Source: Rhabdornis inornatus | Taxonomy: Eukaryota > Chordata > Aves > Passeriformes > Rhabdornithidae | Length of the DNA stretch: 64,000 nt | Reading direction: 5' to 3' | Assembly: GCA_013397075.1 (NCBI GenBank) | Contig: VWZS01005959.1 | Span: forward strand, 309,467-373,466 | Part shown: in pieces, positions 1 through 13,469 of the stretch | How the letters are laid out: each line of letters begins with the position of its first letter | Position numbering within the stretch: the stretch's first letter is position 1 | Notes under the pieces: model-generated | The model's database searches: none | Seen by the model: the letters and a program-made list of their open reading frames with translations, nothing else | Told to the model about the DNA's origin: nothing | Translations under genes and position numbers: made by a program

Positions 1-3000
1 TTTAGTGTTGCATAATTTAGGGACAGAGATAGCGTTCCTTAATCTGCTTTGAGCATTTTGGTTAGACTTCTGCTCTGAAGAGTCTTCTAAATAGTCAGGC
101 TCTACCAGCTGCGGAAGAGGTTTTGGGAGGCCAGTGAGACCAATCCTCCCTACCTAAACTCATCTTTTGAGAGTCCAGTGCCATCCCCTTCCTGCTTCAT
201 CCCACCCACTCCCAAACTTGCAGAAGGGATTGTTAAGTACCAGTACCTAACACTGCCAAGGTTTTATGAGCAGGAGAAAATAAAAATCATTGCTAAATGA
301 CTTTTAAGTATTTACATGTGGTAAAGAAAAACACTTACATGAATGTAACTCCTTGAAAACCTAAACTGTGACTAAAGCAGTGTGCACACTATATCAACTT
401 GTCATTCTCTCACTAGAACTTCAGCACTTCTGTTTGAGTACTCTGTGAGTTTTATTATAACTGTAGGGAAAAACTGGTCTTTGAACTCCCCTCCTGTACA
501 GCTTCAAAGGTAAGGTAAGTGTTAATCAAACGATGCTGCTGTGCTTGTTTCCCAGTCATGTCTTGGCTGACGCTTCTGCTGCTGAGTGTTGCCTAGAAGT
601 GTGAAAAGTTTGTCTTTTTAAGATGGTGGGTCCTACACCTTTAAATAATTTTAGAAGCTTATGTAACTTGGAACTGACGCTCAGTATTAGAACATATTTT
701 GTAGATGCCACTGTAAGCTTATTTAGAGCAATTGGCTTTTGTAAATTTACCAAAGTTTCAAAACTGCAGCTAGTTTGTCGTCTTACTGGAGCTCTCCCTT
801 TAAGTTTTCCTTCCCTTTATTCTCTCAATTTCAAAGACTGTCATAATAATTTAATCTCTTGTTATGCAATTAGATATGTTGCTACACATTTATTAGCAAA
901 CTTATTGTCAGACTGGTAGTAATGCTCTAATTTACACTTCCCAAAGCATGGAAATTCCTGTGTAGGAATGAAGGCTCACTTCTTTTCCCTCCTCCACCTA
1001 TCCTGAGGTGCTTGTGCAGTGAAAAGTATTGCAGCAGACTTGTGAGTGATAAGTGCTCTAGATGTTGTAACAGCTGGACATGATCAGACATGTTAAAGAT
1101 GATGTATGAGGCTCGAGTGTGAGTTTTCTGCATTTGTGCTGGCTGAAGATTTACCCTTTGGGCTTCTCTGATAAATCTCATCTCATCCCCCCGTGCAAGA
1201 AAGAGCAGTTGATACCTTCCTCCAGTGCTCCTTCTAATAATCTACTGAAAGACTGAAGTCTTCTGGTGCGGTCCTTCTGTGCAGGTGTTTCCTAGTTCTG
1301 CCTTCAGATGAGTGTTTGGAATCACAGGCGGCTCACACCAAACATATTAATCATCGCATCATCTGGGGACCAGTAGAGAAACTGGAAGAATGCTTAATTT
1401 TATTTAACACACCGTATAGACAAAGTCCAAAAGGCACTTGAAATGTAGCACTTTATTCCATTTGTGGAAGCTCAAAGGCATAACACCTCTTAAGGATTTT
1501 AATCCAGTGGACATAAATGTATTTGGGATCCAGTGATGTCATCTGCCTGTCACTGGGAGTTAGTGACAGTTAATGCATGGATTAATGATTGGAATAGTGT
1601 TGAAAGACCAGGGAGTCATGAATCTGTATCTCTGGTACTGCCTTAGACATACAGTCTCCAATCAGAGATGCCTAGGGAGTTGTCTGTTCAGGAAAACCCA
1701 TCGGGCCTTTATCTGGATCCTATGTGCATGAGTATTGTGCACGCTACAGGTGTAATAGTGCATGCTAAAAAGCCTGTCTGGTTCTTCACATCACCCTGTT
1801 GTAGCAGTACCCTTCTTTTCTCTCTCAGCTTAGAATACTCCATGTATGTATGAGCTGCAAAATTTGTTCCTCAAAGTCAAAATCAGCATTTTGTCTCAAA
1901 TCTTTTACAATATTTGCTATGTAATGTTTTCTCAAAGTGTTTATTTTTTTATTTATCTCACAAAATATTTTTTGTTTAGGGAATTTAAACCAAGGAAAAA
2001 GAAAAAGCTGCTGAACAAATTCTGTACTTCCAAGTATCAAGCTAATTTTTAAAATGTTAACAGAAGTACTATATCAAATTAATGAAAAAAGCTGTCTCTA
2101 TGATCAACGTACTAATATTTAATTCGAAATTTTATTGAGTAGATCCTAGGGATCATTTAGAAGTTTTACATGTGTTAAAAAAAATGAAACCAGGAAGACC
2201 TGACTGCTGTGCATTGCTGTAACACCCCTGGAACGTGGCTTACACCCAATTACTGCATGCTTAGACTTGGATGGGAATTACAATTGAGCTGTAAAATATT
2301 TTGACAGTTTCCAACTGTTGTGTGGTTATTAGCCAGGCATCATAAGAGAATGAAATACAGTGATTTGATTAGATTTGTATCACGATCTGCTTAAACAAGG
2401 ACTTTCAACATAAACATGTAGTGTGAAGTGTTAATCAGAGGTAGTATTTAATTATTAGCAGCTTTTCTTGAGTTCTGCAGGAGAGAATTCCTCTCTCTCA
2501 AAGATTTTGATTTCTTAAATGAGACTTGCCATACCTTTATGCTTCAGCTTTTCATTTACAAGCTTTTACTTGTTGAGTGCTAAAAGCATAACCACACCAA
2601 ATTTAATTTGTCGCATGAAAATTATGTGTGTATTTTTCAAGAGGATAGATTTGACAGTGTTGAAGCTAGAAAAGCTTGTGTTAATTACATATTATAAAAC
2701 AAAAAGGATATTTTCATTTGACATGTATTTCTCCTTTTAGCTGAACAAGTCCTAGCAATTAGCGAATTTGAATAATGTAAGAATTCCTGGAAAAATATAT
2801 GTTACGCCAAGTGGCACTTGAATTGCTGCTACTTTTACATGTATTTTTATTTTGAAATGAAACTAATAAACCAAAAATATTCAAACTGCATGCAAATTAA
2901 GCTCCAGATTGTACCAGTCTTGTTATATTCATTAAGCCATTGAATCCTTGAGTTGTGGCTGTTATTCCATGGGGACTACCCACAGAATAAGGTACTTTCA

Positions 3001-3814
3001 GAGAGGTAAAAATAACGATCTGCCTTCACACTGCTTAAATAATGCTTATCTGTTGGGCAACTAAAGCAAGAATATTCAAGCCTGTCATTCCTTAATTTTT
3101 CACTTGCTTTATTTAGTAATGCTTTTTTGTTTTCTGTGTTGTTTATGAATGGTGCTTGAGAGTGAAGCATTCTGTTTCTGGTAGAGAAGGCTTTTTCACG
3201 TGTTGTCATCCTGTTTTTTCTTTATAACAGCCTCTAAGGTAATCTTTGTCTCTCAGTTCAGTCTGTGACATCTCTGCTGTGGCTGAGAGCAGATTTGGTT
3301 ACTGGTGTTGCTTATGTGTTGCTGTTTGCCTAAACACTCCATTTCACCCAGCTGTAATTGGTGGGGTTTTTCTGGCTGTTGTCCTGGGTTTGACCTGAAC
3401 TCTCACCTTGCAGATGATAAAACCTTTCTAGTGTACCCTAGATTTTAGAGTGGCTTTGTCACTCTGTGCAAATGTGCTGACTGGGAGAGAGCTTTCCTCT
3501 CTGGCAGTCCTTATGAGGAGCAGTTGGAGTGGTGGGGTTATAGTCAATAGCCAGTCTCGTAAACAACTGAGAGAGTTGTAAACTGCACAACTGAACAGTT
3601 TTTCATTTGGAGAGTTGTTAGTGCTTATTGAACTTCCTGTGTATTCACATAGCTGTGTGCCAGGGAAAAAAAGCAAAATATACTGTGCTTTGCAAGGAAA
3701 TCTGATTAACATAGGGGAATTGGTGCATGAGTTGTTTATGGAATGAATACTATCAGAACCTCCGTGCTAGTATTAATTTTTAAAATGGGAAACGGGTTTA
3801 TGGTTTTGGATTGG

Positions 3815-3930
3815 GTTTTTTTGTTTGGTTGGTTGGGTTTTTTTGGTTGTTGTTTGTTGTTTGTTGTTTTTTTTCCTTTTTTTTTTTTTTTTTTTTTTTT
3901 TGGGGTTTTTTGTTTTTTGTTTTTTTTTCT
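3815..3930. repeat. T-rich simple sequence (GT/T tract with about 25-T run)
   Basis: The stretch is almost pure T with scattered G: GGTTTTTT-type units, then TGTTTGTTG repeats, then an uninterrupted T run of roughly 25 around 3877-3900, followed by more G-interrupted T. Read on the minus strand it is a poly-A/AAC tract, so it could be the decayed tail of a retroposed element. I see no recognisable element body next to it. It also creates a false Lys-rich reading frame on the minus strand. Confidence 0.9.
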
Positions 3931-4444
3931 TTGGTGGGTGATTGAACTGAGAGTCCAGTGTGAAGTGTTGCTTGGTGGGAATTAGCGGTTTTCCGGCTTG
4001 CTTCCTGTGCTGCCAGAGCATGGAAGGAAGCTCTGCCAGGCTCCTGCTCCCTGATGGCAGCAGCCCGTACAAGCTGTAGGCTCTGGAGGTAAGAGACACA
4101 GAGAATATTGGTCTATGAAGCACGTCCAAGAAATCACTTGGTCTTTCCACTTGCACAACGGCTAAGTTCTCCTTTACAAAGTGAAAGATTTCTGCAACCT
4201 GGTGTTAAATGTTAATGAAATATCCATGGCCTTCCCAGGCAGTCTTGAGTGCTTCATTATAGATTGCTCCTCCTAATGTCTGACCTCTAGCAAGTAAAGC
4301 CTGTAACTTTGTTTCAGAAAGTGGAGGTCAGAGCTTGCTTTCTTCTTTGGAATTTTACACGCTTGATGACTTACCATGTTACTTTCCTCTATCGCTTGCT
4401 CATACCATAAATGACCTAAATGTGCTTCAGCTTTCTTCATGCTT

Positions 4445-4973
4445 TGTGGAGGGAGCTGGGACCCTAGCAAGGCCTCCCTGGAGAGCTATCCCCTAGATAA
4501 GAAATGCTTAATCATGGTGACTAGGTGGCTGAGAAACCCTTTCCCTGCTTCAGACCCCCCCCCTTTATCTCCTTTTGAAACTATTGGTCATATTTCCTTA
4601 ACCCCAAACCATTGGTCAAACCACACTTTCCCTATAAAAATCCCTACTTTCACCCAGTTCAGTGAACTGCCGCTGTCACTGGACCCCCCTTCGCAGAAGA
4701 AGACAGTAAAGAACTCTCTGGAACCTCTACACAGTGCCTCCCGGTCTCTCCTTTCTGCGTCAGCCAAGGTACCTTGCAAGCCAAGCTGAAACCCCTTAGA
4801 GCTGAAATCACTATAAGAGCCGATCGCCTGAAACCCAGGCCTTGCTCACATATTGGTACCTTTGTGGCTGAGACTGCCTAAGACGCCAGGAAAGGCTGTT
4901 CTTTGTGGGACCCCTTATCCGGGAACATCTGCAGCAGCCAGGGTCTGATAGACACCAGGCACCGGCCGCGACA
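4445..4973 (+). mobile_element. Probable solo LTR of an endogenous retrovirus
   Basis: The 529-bp block has the architecture of a retroviral LTR and differs sharply from the AT-rich intron around it. It begins TGTGG and ends CGCGACA, giving TGT...ACA termini. It is flanked by ATGCTT (4439-4444) and ATGCAT (4974-4979), a 6-bp direct repeat with one mismatch that fits a target-site duplication. Inside are two inverted CCAAT boxes (ATTGGTCA at 4583 and 4610), a TATA box (CTATAAAA at 4632), a C-rich segment, and AGTAAA (4705-4710), a variant poly-A signal placed where the R region would be. No primer-binding site or gag/pol/env coding sequence follows, so it looks like a recombined solo copy. The 6-bp duplication suggests a class II (ERVK-like) element, but the family is unassigned. 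Its promoter, if active, would read in the EHBP1 sense direction. Confidence 0.75.
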
Positions 4974-7900
4974 ATGCATTTTTTTTTTCCCCTCGATCTT
5001 TCTTTGGGCTCATCTTCCTTATACTCTGCATCAGGAAAAACTGAACATAACATTTTTGTTGATGCTGAATGGAGTGAGAGAGGCAGTCTGTGTCTTGCAA
5101 GCTTTATTCCTGTCTGTACATCTCAGTACAGTGTTTGTCTTTTTCACAAGAACCTGATGTTGTTGACTTTATGTTCAGCTTGAATAGACTGTTTTCCCCA
5201 CATCCTTTTGTGAAGAGCTGTTACCTAACCAGTTCTTCCTCATCCTGCATTTATGTAAATGATTAATCCTTCCTGTGTTTCACTTGTACCTATTGAATTT
5301 CATACTGCTTTTTTCAGAACTTTGCTCCTTCATATGTGATTGGAGTTCTTCTGGTTAATTCGATGTCCATCTCAGCTTCTTGTCCAGTGCATCATTCACC
5401 TTCCTAATTCAGACTTTCACTGAACCTAAGAAATACTCTTGCATAACCCCTTTTAATGCATAATTCCAAGAATCACTAGAAACTAGTCTTGGATATAGTT
5501 TTCCAGCCTGTTTTGCACCTATATGAGTCTCATTAAGGCTCTGTTTTCCATTCTTCCTCATGAGAGCCTCTAGAAAGACAAAAGAGCTCAGCTACATTTG
5601 TTATTTGTTGCTTCTCTACTGCCTGCTTCAGTCTCGTAGAAGGAACTTGGACTGCTAGTCATGATTTGTTGATGACAAATTAACATTTGTTGCTTGTCTT
5701 CTTTTAACTTTCATATGCTAAGAAGGACCTTAATTATTTGTTCCACCTCTTTTTCATTTGCTTGTCTGCATTCTTGCTATTTGTCCCTTTTCTTATGCAT
5801 TTAAAGACTAGAAGGAAATGTAGTCTTTTCCTACTCTTCTAATATTCTCCCCTGTGTGCAAGTTCCCAAACTGACCGTTCATTTCTGATGTTGTTTCATA
5901 TTGGTTCTTCCAGGACTTTAGGATTACATTAAATGTGTTCAGCTGATCTGAAAGCTTCTGGCTTATCTAAGCTGTTTCCACACGGGGCTGAAATCTGACC
6001 TTTCTGTGTCTATATGAGTAATGCAAGTCTCCAACTTCCATCTGATTTGTAGAATGAGGACAAATGTAGAAAAAAATACACTGAGCCTTTCAGATGTCTC
6101 TCCATCATCTATGGACATCTTCTCCTTACCACTGAGAAGAGAAGCAATACTTTTGTTAATCTCCATCTTGTTTGATTGTTTGCATAGAGTCAGCTGCTGA
6201 TGCAGTAGTTTATCAAGGCAAAAACTTGTTTCCATTATATACTCATTTATCTCTTGCTGTCCTCAGGAGTTTTAAGAATATCCATGTTTATGCCTGGTGC
6301 CAGCTCATGGGTTCCAGCCCCTTATGCAGGATTGTAAAATATACTGATTTTATTTCCACTGTCAGCCAAGGGGTGTACTATGCCTTTCAGAGGTACTATG
6401 ACATCAATACTAGGCTTAAAAATACTGAGTGCTCTAAGCACACCAAAACAGAGATTGTTTTTCTTTGTTGCTGCAATACCTGCGCAGATCTGGCATCTGT
6501 GTTGCATTCTCAAGTATTTAAAACCAAGTTTTCTCATGGGTAAACGCTAATGCTTCCATAAATCTGCCTATGATTGGGCATTAATATAAATGATGCTGCA
6601 GTAGATTTACAAAATAGGTAACTATAAAGTTCTGAGCAATGTCACCTTTAATGAGCCAACATCAGAAGGTTGCCTGAAAGAACCATGTCTGTTGAAATGT
6701 TCATAAGAGTGAGATAATGGTTTGTGTTTATTTAATGACTCTGTCAAAAGAAATTCCTGCAAAAGCAACAAGAATTCACTGTTTTTAGGAAGAATTGGCA
6801 GTGACTCTCATTTTTAGTTTGCCTTGTGCTTTCTTTTAGAAGAGATTCTTGTGACCTTTTCTGACAAGCTCTAACACTTCCATTGTTTGCTGCAGGCCTT
6901 TGAAATGTGGCAGAGATAGCCTTGGGCCCAGGGAGGTTTTGCTAGCTCAGTTCACATTTAACAAAGTTAAAAGCTTTGAAAATTGCTATTCCTCATCTGT
7001 GGTTTAAGTTGCTTAATTCTGGCAACCTGCCCAAAACCCTGAACGTTCCCATTGTGGCAGAGAGCCAGGGACTGTGAACCAGCAGCATCCTGGTAGCTCA
7101 TCTGGGCTTCCAGCACAGATTACATGAGAGCAGAGTGTTCAGCCCACATGCCACCGGGATAGCTGGAGGAAGGAAGGTGGACAGAAGGAAACTGCCTGTC
7201 TTCTGAGAGCAGAAAAATGAGGCCCCATCCCTGCATGTCATCTGTTCATACTGTTACATTATAAATACCTGTAATCATCAGAGACTGAGCTCCCTGTTCA
7301 CTTCTGCTTAATGGTATGAGTTACATACCTTTTCTTGAGATTTTTAATTGAAAACATGGCTTTCAAGACAAAGATTATGTGACCTCAGGGAAGAGAAGCT
7401 AGGTGAGCCTCGGCCAATCCCTTTTTAATAGTTCAGTCTAAGAAGGAGATCACTGTAACTTCTTTCCTGGCTGTACTGACCATCAGGTGAAATTACTTCC
7501 GCATAAGTAACCAATTCATTATGTTGTCTCATATTTGTTTCTCTTTTACCAGTTCATTAACATAATCTTCTCCTTGCAATTAGCTAATAAATTTAGGGCT
7601 TCTCAGCCTGATGAGGTAGCTGCCCACACTCCTGTGCGGTCCTGTTCTTCTCTGCTAAGAACATCCACGGGGGAGGTTGTCATCTGGAAATAAATTGTCT
7701 GTCTTGCTCTTAATTGATTGCCATGAGCAGACAGCCTTGTGTCCTGTTGCGCAAGCGAGGCAATTGTCCAGCAGTTGATGTGTTGTGAATTTTGGTTCTG
7801 AAGGCTTAGAGTTTAGTTCTGAATTCTTGGCTTCTTTCATCCTTTTAATCCCTGACAATGAAAATCAAACCAAAATCCTAAAAGACTCAGCTAAGAAAAT

Positions 7901-10900
7901 GTTACTTCATTACTAGACAAAGTAAAAGGCAAAAGGAGGCTACCAGATAATTACAAAAGTTACAAAATGAAGTACTTAGCAGTAGCCTTTGTTACTGCAG
8001 TCTCTCCCATCTTTGTGCACTGGATGCCTGTAGGTTATATACATGTGCACATTTCAATTGTATGACACATACAGTAATTTTCTACCAGACCACTTCCTCG
8101 GTACTCAGAGTAAAAGTAACCAGAGGCAGCCATCTGCAGACTTGCTTTCCTTTCTTTGCCCAGGCATGGTTTGGAAAAGCTCTTTCCAGACTCCTGGCCA
8201 TCAAAATATGTAACAGGCAACTGAAAACCCTTTCACATGAAATAATCAGACCTACTTGACCAACTGCTAACTTGAGGTGTGTCCCAAGGATTTCACCTTC
8301 CTCTTCACCTTGCCACATTCAAACATGAGAGCATTGTGTCTGCTCAGGCAGATGTCTAAATGTTGGGTTGCGATTGAACATGGACTGGTTTGGTTGTGCC
8401 AAAATTAAACCTGTAAAATAATAAACAACTAAAAGCATATGCCTAAGGTTTTTGAGATAAACGTTTATTTTATTACACATAAGCTGTAGGCACAATCAGA
8501 AGAGTGAGGAAGGTGAAGTTTTAAGATTCCTGCTGCTGCTGAAACCTGGAGGTTACCTAAATGCTCGTTACTAATCATATATAGGAAACAAATTCAGTGA
8601 ATTTTTAACTTGTGTCCAGCAGCTGGTTTTTCATATCTCCTTCATTTTTAGGGACAGTAGGAACCAGGGACATTTTGCACCATGCAAATAGAGAGCACAA
8701 AGTTAAAGAATGATAAATTTGATAAAACTAATAAAACTGACTAAACTGATAAATTTGTTTATCAGAGTAAGAGAATAGCAGAACTAACATTTCTTTCTAG
8801 GAAATGTGTATTTTCTGATACATGCGTGATCTTCCCTTACTAGAAGCAAAGAGCAATGCCACTTGTATTTTGATGTGTCACTAAATTTTAATCTTACAGT
8901 GACCTACTGTGTAAAAAATACCTAACTACCCTAAGTAAAGAACATCTCAGCACAACTGGATCATGAGGATGTTTTCTCCATTTTTGGAATAAAGCAGAAA
9001 GCTGTTCTATTCTATCTTTGCAGACTCTTTCCATATTGTATTTTATATTCCTGATACTAGTAAATACCCCTTTTTGACTTAGGCCAAGACTGTTCCACAA
9101 CACAGAATAAACAAAATTGAATGCACGTTGGACACATACAGACCTTGCCAGAGGCATAAATTCTATAAAATGATCTATATTTAATTTCTAATACTCCCAG
9201 GCTAATGGGACATTCCTATGGGTGAAGTCCTGTGTTGTTTAAAAGTAAAATTTTAGAATATAATTTTGAGGATATAAAATAATCTATTTGACGGCAGTTA
9301 ATTTGGTGTCTTGTTTCTATTGCACCTTTATACATCTTTTCAGACTGTTCAGTTCAGCTGAGTTTCCTGAACTTCTACATCCAGCCACATGCTGGATGTT
9401 TTCACTCACCTACTTCTGCCTTACTTTCACTTACCTTATCTTGCATTTTAATGGTTGCACAATTTTCAGTGAGCCCAGACAGCGTCGTGGTTTGGATACG
9501 GGTATGGGAAAATCCCTTTTATTTTGCTTAGTTAAATAAGTTTGAGGCCAGTGTCTGTACTTGCCTCTTGAGGGAAAAAAAATTGCATGTTCATTGTTTG
9601 TATGGCTTCCCTATTCTGACTTTCAGCCCTATCTCAATCTTCGCTTCCTCTCCTAATTACTAATCCTGGGTTGTTGTCTCAGCTCCTTTCCTCTTCTAGG
9701 AGTTGTGTTCATTAATATAAAACTCAAACCACATAAGTCTTCCACCTAGATTACAAATCTTTTTTTTTTTTTTCCCCTTACTCCTCTCAGCATCTTTCTC
9801 TTCTGGGCTTCCACACTTGATTTTTTTAAACACCTCTACCCCCATGCAACCCCAGGTCCTCAGACTGAGCCCCTACAGTCTTTATCCTGGCTGTGTCACA
9901 ATACCATAGCTCTATGTTCTCATCACAGTTCCAGTCTTGATTTTCTTCTCCTGAGTGTTGGGCTGTGTGTCAGAGATGCAGCTCAACCCTTGCTCTGTGA
10001 GCCATCACTGTGCCTGGTGCTGGGTTCCTCAAAGCAGCAAAAACAAGTATTTGAATATTTTCAAGTGTGGGAATGCAGCCTAATCCTTGAAGCTATTGTC
10101 CTCTTGTTAGCATAGAGCAGTGGTATGGTGGGATAATCTCCCAAGAGAAAAAATGCATACACTATAAAACATATTAACTGAGCTTCCAGAATGTGTAAAA
10201 AGAAGAATAGAGACTTCAGTGCTTTTGTTGAGTGTGAAACGAAGATATCCTGAAGCCAGTGCTGACTCCAGCTGATAAATCCATCCACATGATGCTGCGT
10301 TTAGATCTGAGCTACCCTGTGAGGGACGAGCTCTAGAACCTCTGCGCTTGCTGTGCGGTTGCTCCACGGCTGGACAGAAGCCAGTTGTGTTAGATTCCAT
10401 AACCTGTTGATCAGTGAGCAGCTCTGGCCATCTGGTGTGGATATCTTGGGCTTTTTAGTGGCATTTCCAGCCAAGTTTGCAGGGACTTTGGCTTTTGAGC
10501 TCAAAAAGGCAAGTCATGACTGCTATGTTGTTTAGAAGAATTGTGTAGTCAGTGCTGAAAAGAATGATATGAGGAAAAGGCTATTAAAATTTCATTTCAT
10601 CTGATTAGTTCCTACCAATCATATAGAGCAAATATATGCTAGAAATAGGCACTTGGTAGCAATTATGTTTGCACCAAGCCAGTAATTTATATGTCCAACA
10701 TACAAATATCGAAAGAAAGTGTTTTGCATAATGATTTTTCACACACACGCATGAAAAAGAAACCAAAACTAACATTTGTTAGCTCCTCTGAAGGCATGTC
10801 AAGTGCTCATACACAGTTCCGCCTTTACTTCTGTATTTTGATTGTGTCTGGAGTTGAATGCTTTTATCATAGATTAAATAATGAAAGCTTTAATGCAGGT

Positions 10901-13257
10901 GGTGATTAGGAGCATAACATGGTCATAGTATTAACTTCACCTTTATCAGAAAAACATGGACTAATTAGTGTGGAAAGAAAACCTTATACAATTTCTGCTT
11001 TATCAGGTAAGAGAAGAGAAAATTGTGTGTGTTATGCACATTATGCATGTCCTAAATCTTCCGTATTCTGGATAAAGTGCTTTTAGAAAATCTAATGTAA
11101 GTAGGAAGACAAACACAGAAAAAAGCTCCAGCCTAAATATAGATTTTCAAGGAATTGCAGTCCATCTTTTTAAACATTGATAATTTTAAAATAAATTTCT
11201 AAATAAAGTGTGAAATTTTGCTAAATTTATTGTTCTAATACCTTTGTATTTCCTTCTGTAAAGCCTGGTTTTAAACTCAGTTACATCTTCAGCTTGTTAG
11301 ATAAGTAATTAAAGCATTTAAATAGCAATATTGCCTAAGGCAATTTCAGAGTTAACCAGAAAGCATTTAGGTGGTGACTGGAAAATTTACCTTTTTTGTT
11401 GAGAGTTTCAGGAACAAGTATTAAGCCTTTATAATTAGCATTTAATATATCTGGTAAGTAGTGCTCTATGATTTGAAGAAATATCTTTTTGCATTAATAA
11501 TTTTTTAAAATATCACCTTTCCACAATTTGATAATGCTATCTTAGTTATTTTCTCTCACTAGTGTTATTTCCATATATATAACTTATAACAGAAAATATT
11601 TTTAAGTAACATAGCATCTTAAATTTGAGGCCAATGATTAGTTACTGGGTTTTGCTGCAAGTTGTAGAGAAAACAAGAGAAAAACATCTTAATTACTTCA
11701 CTGAATCTGGACTAACAGTCTGGCAGCTCCTATGTGATATTTGTTTCTCTTATTAAAATCTTGTGCGTGGTAAAGTTTATAATTTATTGCTGCTTTTCCT
11801 TCCCTATTTTGTATATCCCTTTTAAAGCTGTTAATTCAGTATGTTTGGAGATATTTGCCTCATCGTTAATGGATTCATCCATGCCAATTTGAATCGTTGA
11901 CAGGATTACAAAACATAAGCGCTTTCTAACAAGTTATTTTGTACATAAGATGTAGTATTAAAAAAATCTCAGCAAGGTATACCTTTTGCACTTTGTAAAT
12001 GAATTAGCAGTGCTTCTGTCTGGTGAGGAGGCAGTGGATTTATACAATTTTTTATGTCTGATTGTGACAGCAAATGAAAAATTATTTCCCTGGCTCTGTG
12101 CACTTTTTTTTTCCCCAGAAGCAGTGAAAACAAAAGAGTTGATAGCAGCTAATTGCTGAGCACTGACAGGCTTCAGTCAAGGGGGGGCATCGTTGGTCTT
12201 TCACAAATAGACAATAACAAATAAATCCATTTGACCATGAACTTAAGTGGCTGTGATATAGTAAATTACTTGCTCTTAATTTGTCTTAATTTGGGAACTC
12301 TCTAGCTCTAAAGGGCATCAAGAGCTTGTTTGTATATATGCTTTTAATTATATTACATTGAAAAAATACAGGATCTCAGTTCTTTCACTGTAATTCAGAT
12401 ATAGGATTTGCATCAGTCACATTCTGCCTGTTTTATTACATCTAAGAAGTTACTAAAGTGACAGTATTTTTCTAGGGAAATAAGTGTGTGTGTCTTGAAA
12501 ACATCTGCTGCAATCAGTATGCTGAATTTGAGGAGCAGTGGATAGTTTGACAAATGCGAAATGCCTGAAGGGTTCTATTTTATTTCTTGGTTTAGCACAA
12601 AAATGTTACTAAAAGGGTCAAAATAACGTTTTTGGAAATGGTCGTTATTAGCTAGTGATGATCTAATGGTTGTTAGCTAGTGACACTTGTTAGAAACCAC
12701 CCTCTGATAACAGTTTTCATCCAAAATTCCTTTTCCATGTAGAAAAGCTAAAGCCTGGAAGAGGCGGCTCTTCAGGTATGGTTGGAAGTGGCTGTTCAGA
12801 AACATGGTGACATAATTACCTTTATTCAATCGCTCACCAGCACAGAAAGAGTGCCAAGAACTGTCCTCTGGAGACTGTACCAGAGGAATCCATCAAGCCT
12901 ATGTTGTGACTTTGTGAAAGGGCTTGTGGGGATGCTCTTCCATGGCTGCATTTTGGGAAGTGTTTTCACTGTAGGCTGTGTATCATGGGCTGTGCCATGT
13001 TTCAGCATGGGTGTTTCCACTGGTACAATTCTTGGCCTCTTCCCCTGTGTAGATCTGGAATCCTGTATATCTGCATCCTTGGGAGACAACTGCCTAAGGT
13101 AACAACTGTAGATAATAACTCACAATTTGTGTCTTTTGCAAGTTATAGTCATCGTAAACTGACAGCTGTGAAGGACCTGAACTCACATCAAAGGATACAG
13201 ATCATCTAGTTAGGTCAATTAATGTTAATTCTCATCTTCCATTAAATTCTTTTATCT

Positions 13258-13290
13258 TCTCTCTTTTTCTTTTCTTTTTTTTTTTTCCAG
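13258..13290 (+). promoter_or_regulatory. EHBP1: Polypyrimidine tract and 3' splice site of CH exon
   Basis: About 31 nearly uninterrupted pyrimidines, with a T run of 12, lead into CCAG. This is the strongest acceptor in the window and fixes the exon start at 13291. The first codon, CCA, is in phase 0. Confidence 0.85.
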
Positions 13291-13469
13291 CCAAGCCCAA
13301 TACCAAGTCCTGTTTTGGGGAAAAAGCCAAATGCTAGTCAGTCATTGCTTGTGTGGTGCAAAGAAGTTACAAAAAACTATAGGGGAGTGAAAATCACCAA
13401 TTTTACTACGTCGTGGAGAAACGGTTTATCCTTTTGTGCAATATTGCATCACTTTAGACCAGACCTGAT
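13291..13469 (+). CDS. EHBP1: EHBP1 exon: Pro-rich linker end and first half of CH domain
   Basis: This 179-nt exon (phase 0 in, 2 out) encodes window residues 1-59 plus part of residue 60. It opens with the linker PSPIPSPVLG, then enters the calponin-homology domain at about residue 14. Visible CH hallmarks are the first helix around LLVWCKEVT, then TSWRNGLSFCAILHHFRPDL, the conserved W-N-G-L-F-A-L-H-F pattern of CH helix C. The acceptor is CCAG after a long T/C tract and the donor is GAT|gtaagt, close to consensus. CH domains of this single type are usually called bivalent or type-3-like and are tied to actin association or to lipid and regulatory roles; for EHBP1 an actin link is established. 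The split codon AT|T gives Ile when joined to the next exon. Upstream coding exons are not in the window. Confidence 0.95.

Larger units (their letters stand above)
1..13290 (+). other. EHBP1: EHBP1 intron upstream of the CH-domain exon (5' end outside window)
   Basis: No segment here reads as an EHBP1 exon; I looked for the NPF-motif and Pro-rich linker coding sequence that should precede the CH exon and did not find it. The stretch is AT-rich and holds a T-rich simple-sequence tract (3815-3930) and a probable solo LTR (4445-4973). The open frames present are short, lack splice context and resemble no family I know. It ends in a very long pyrimidine tract (13258-13288) before the acceptor at 13289-13290. 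Confidence 0.8.

Noticed and set aside
3773..4156. Minus-strand 127-codon frame with a long Lys/Asn/Gln run
   Set aside because: The Lys-rich part is only the reverse of the T-rich simple sequence, and nothing else in it resembles a protein family.
6172..6543. 123-codon + strand frame in the upstream intron
   Set aside because: It is Cys/Phe-rich with random composition and matches no EHBP1 segment or known family.
12734..12766. Microexon-like 33-nt segment flanked by TGTAG and GGTATGG
   Set aside because: The splice-like borders are attractive, but the phase-0 frame needed to join the CH exon contains a stop (third codon TAA), and no matching EHBP1 peptide is known to me.
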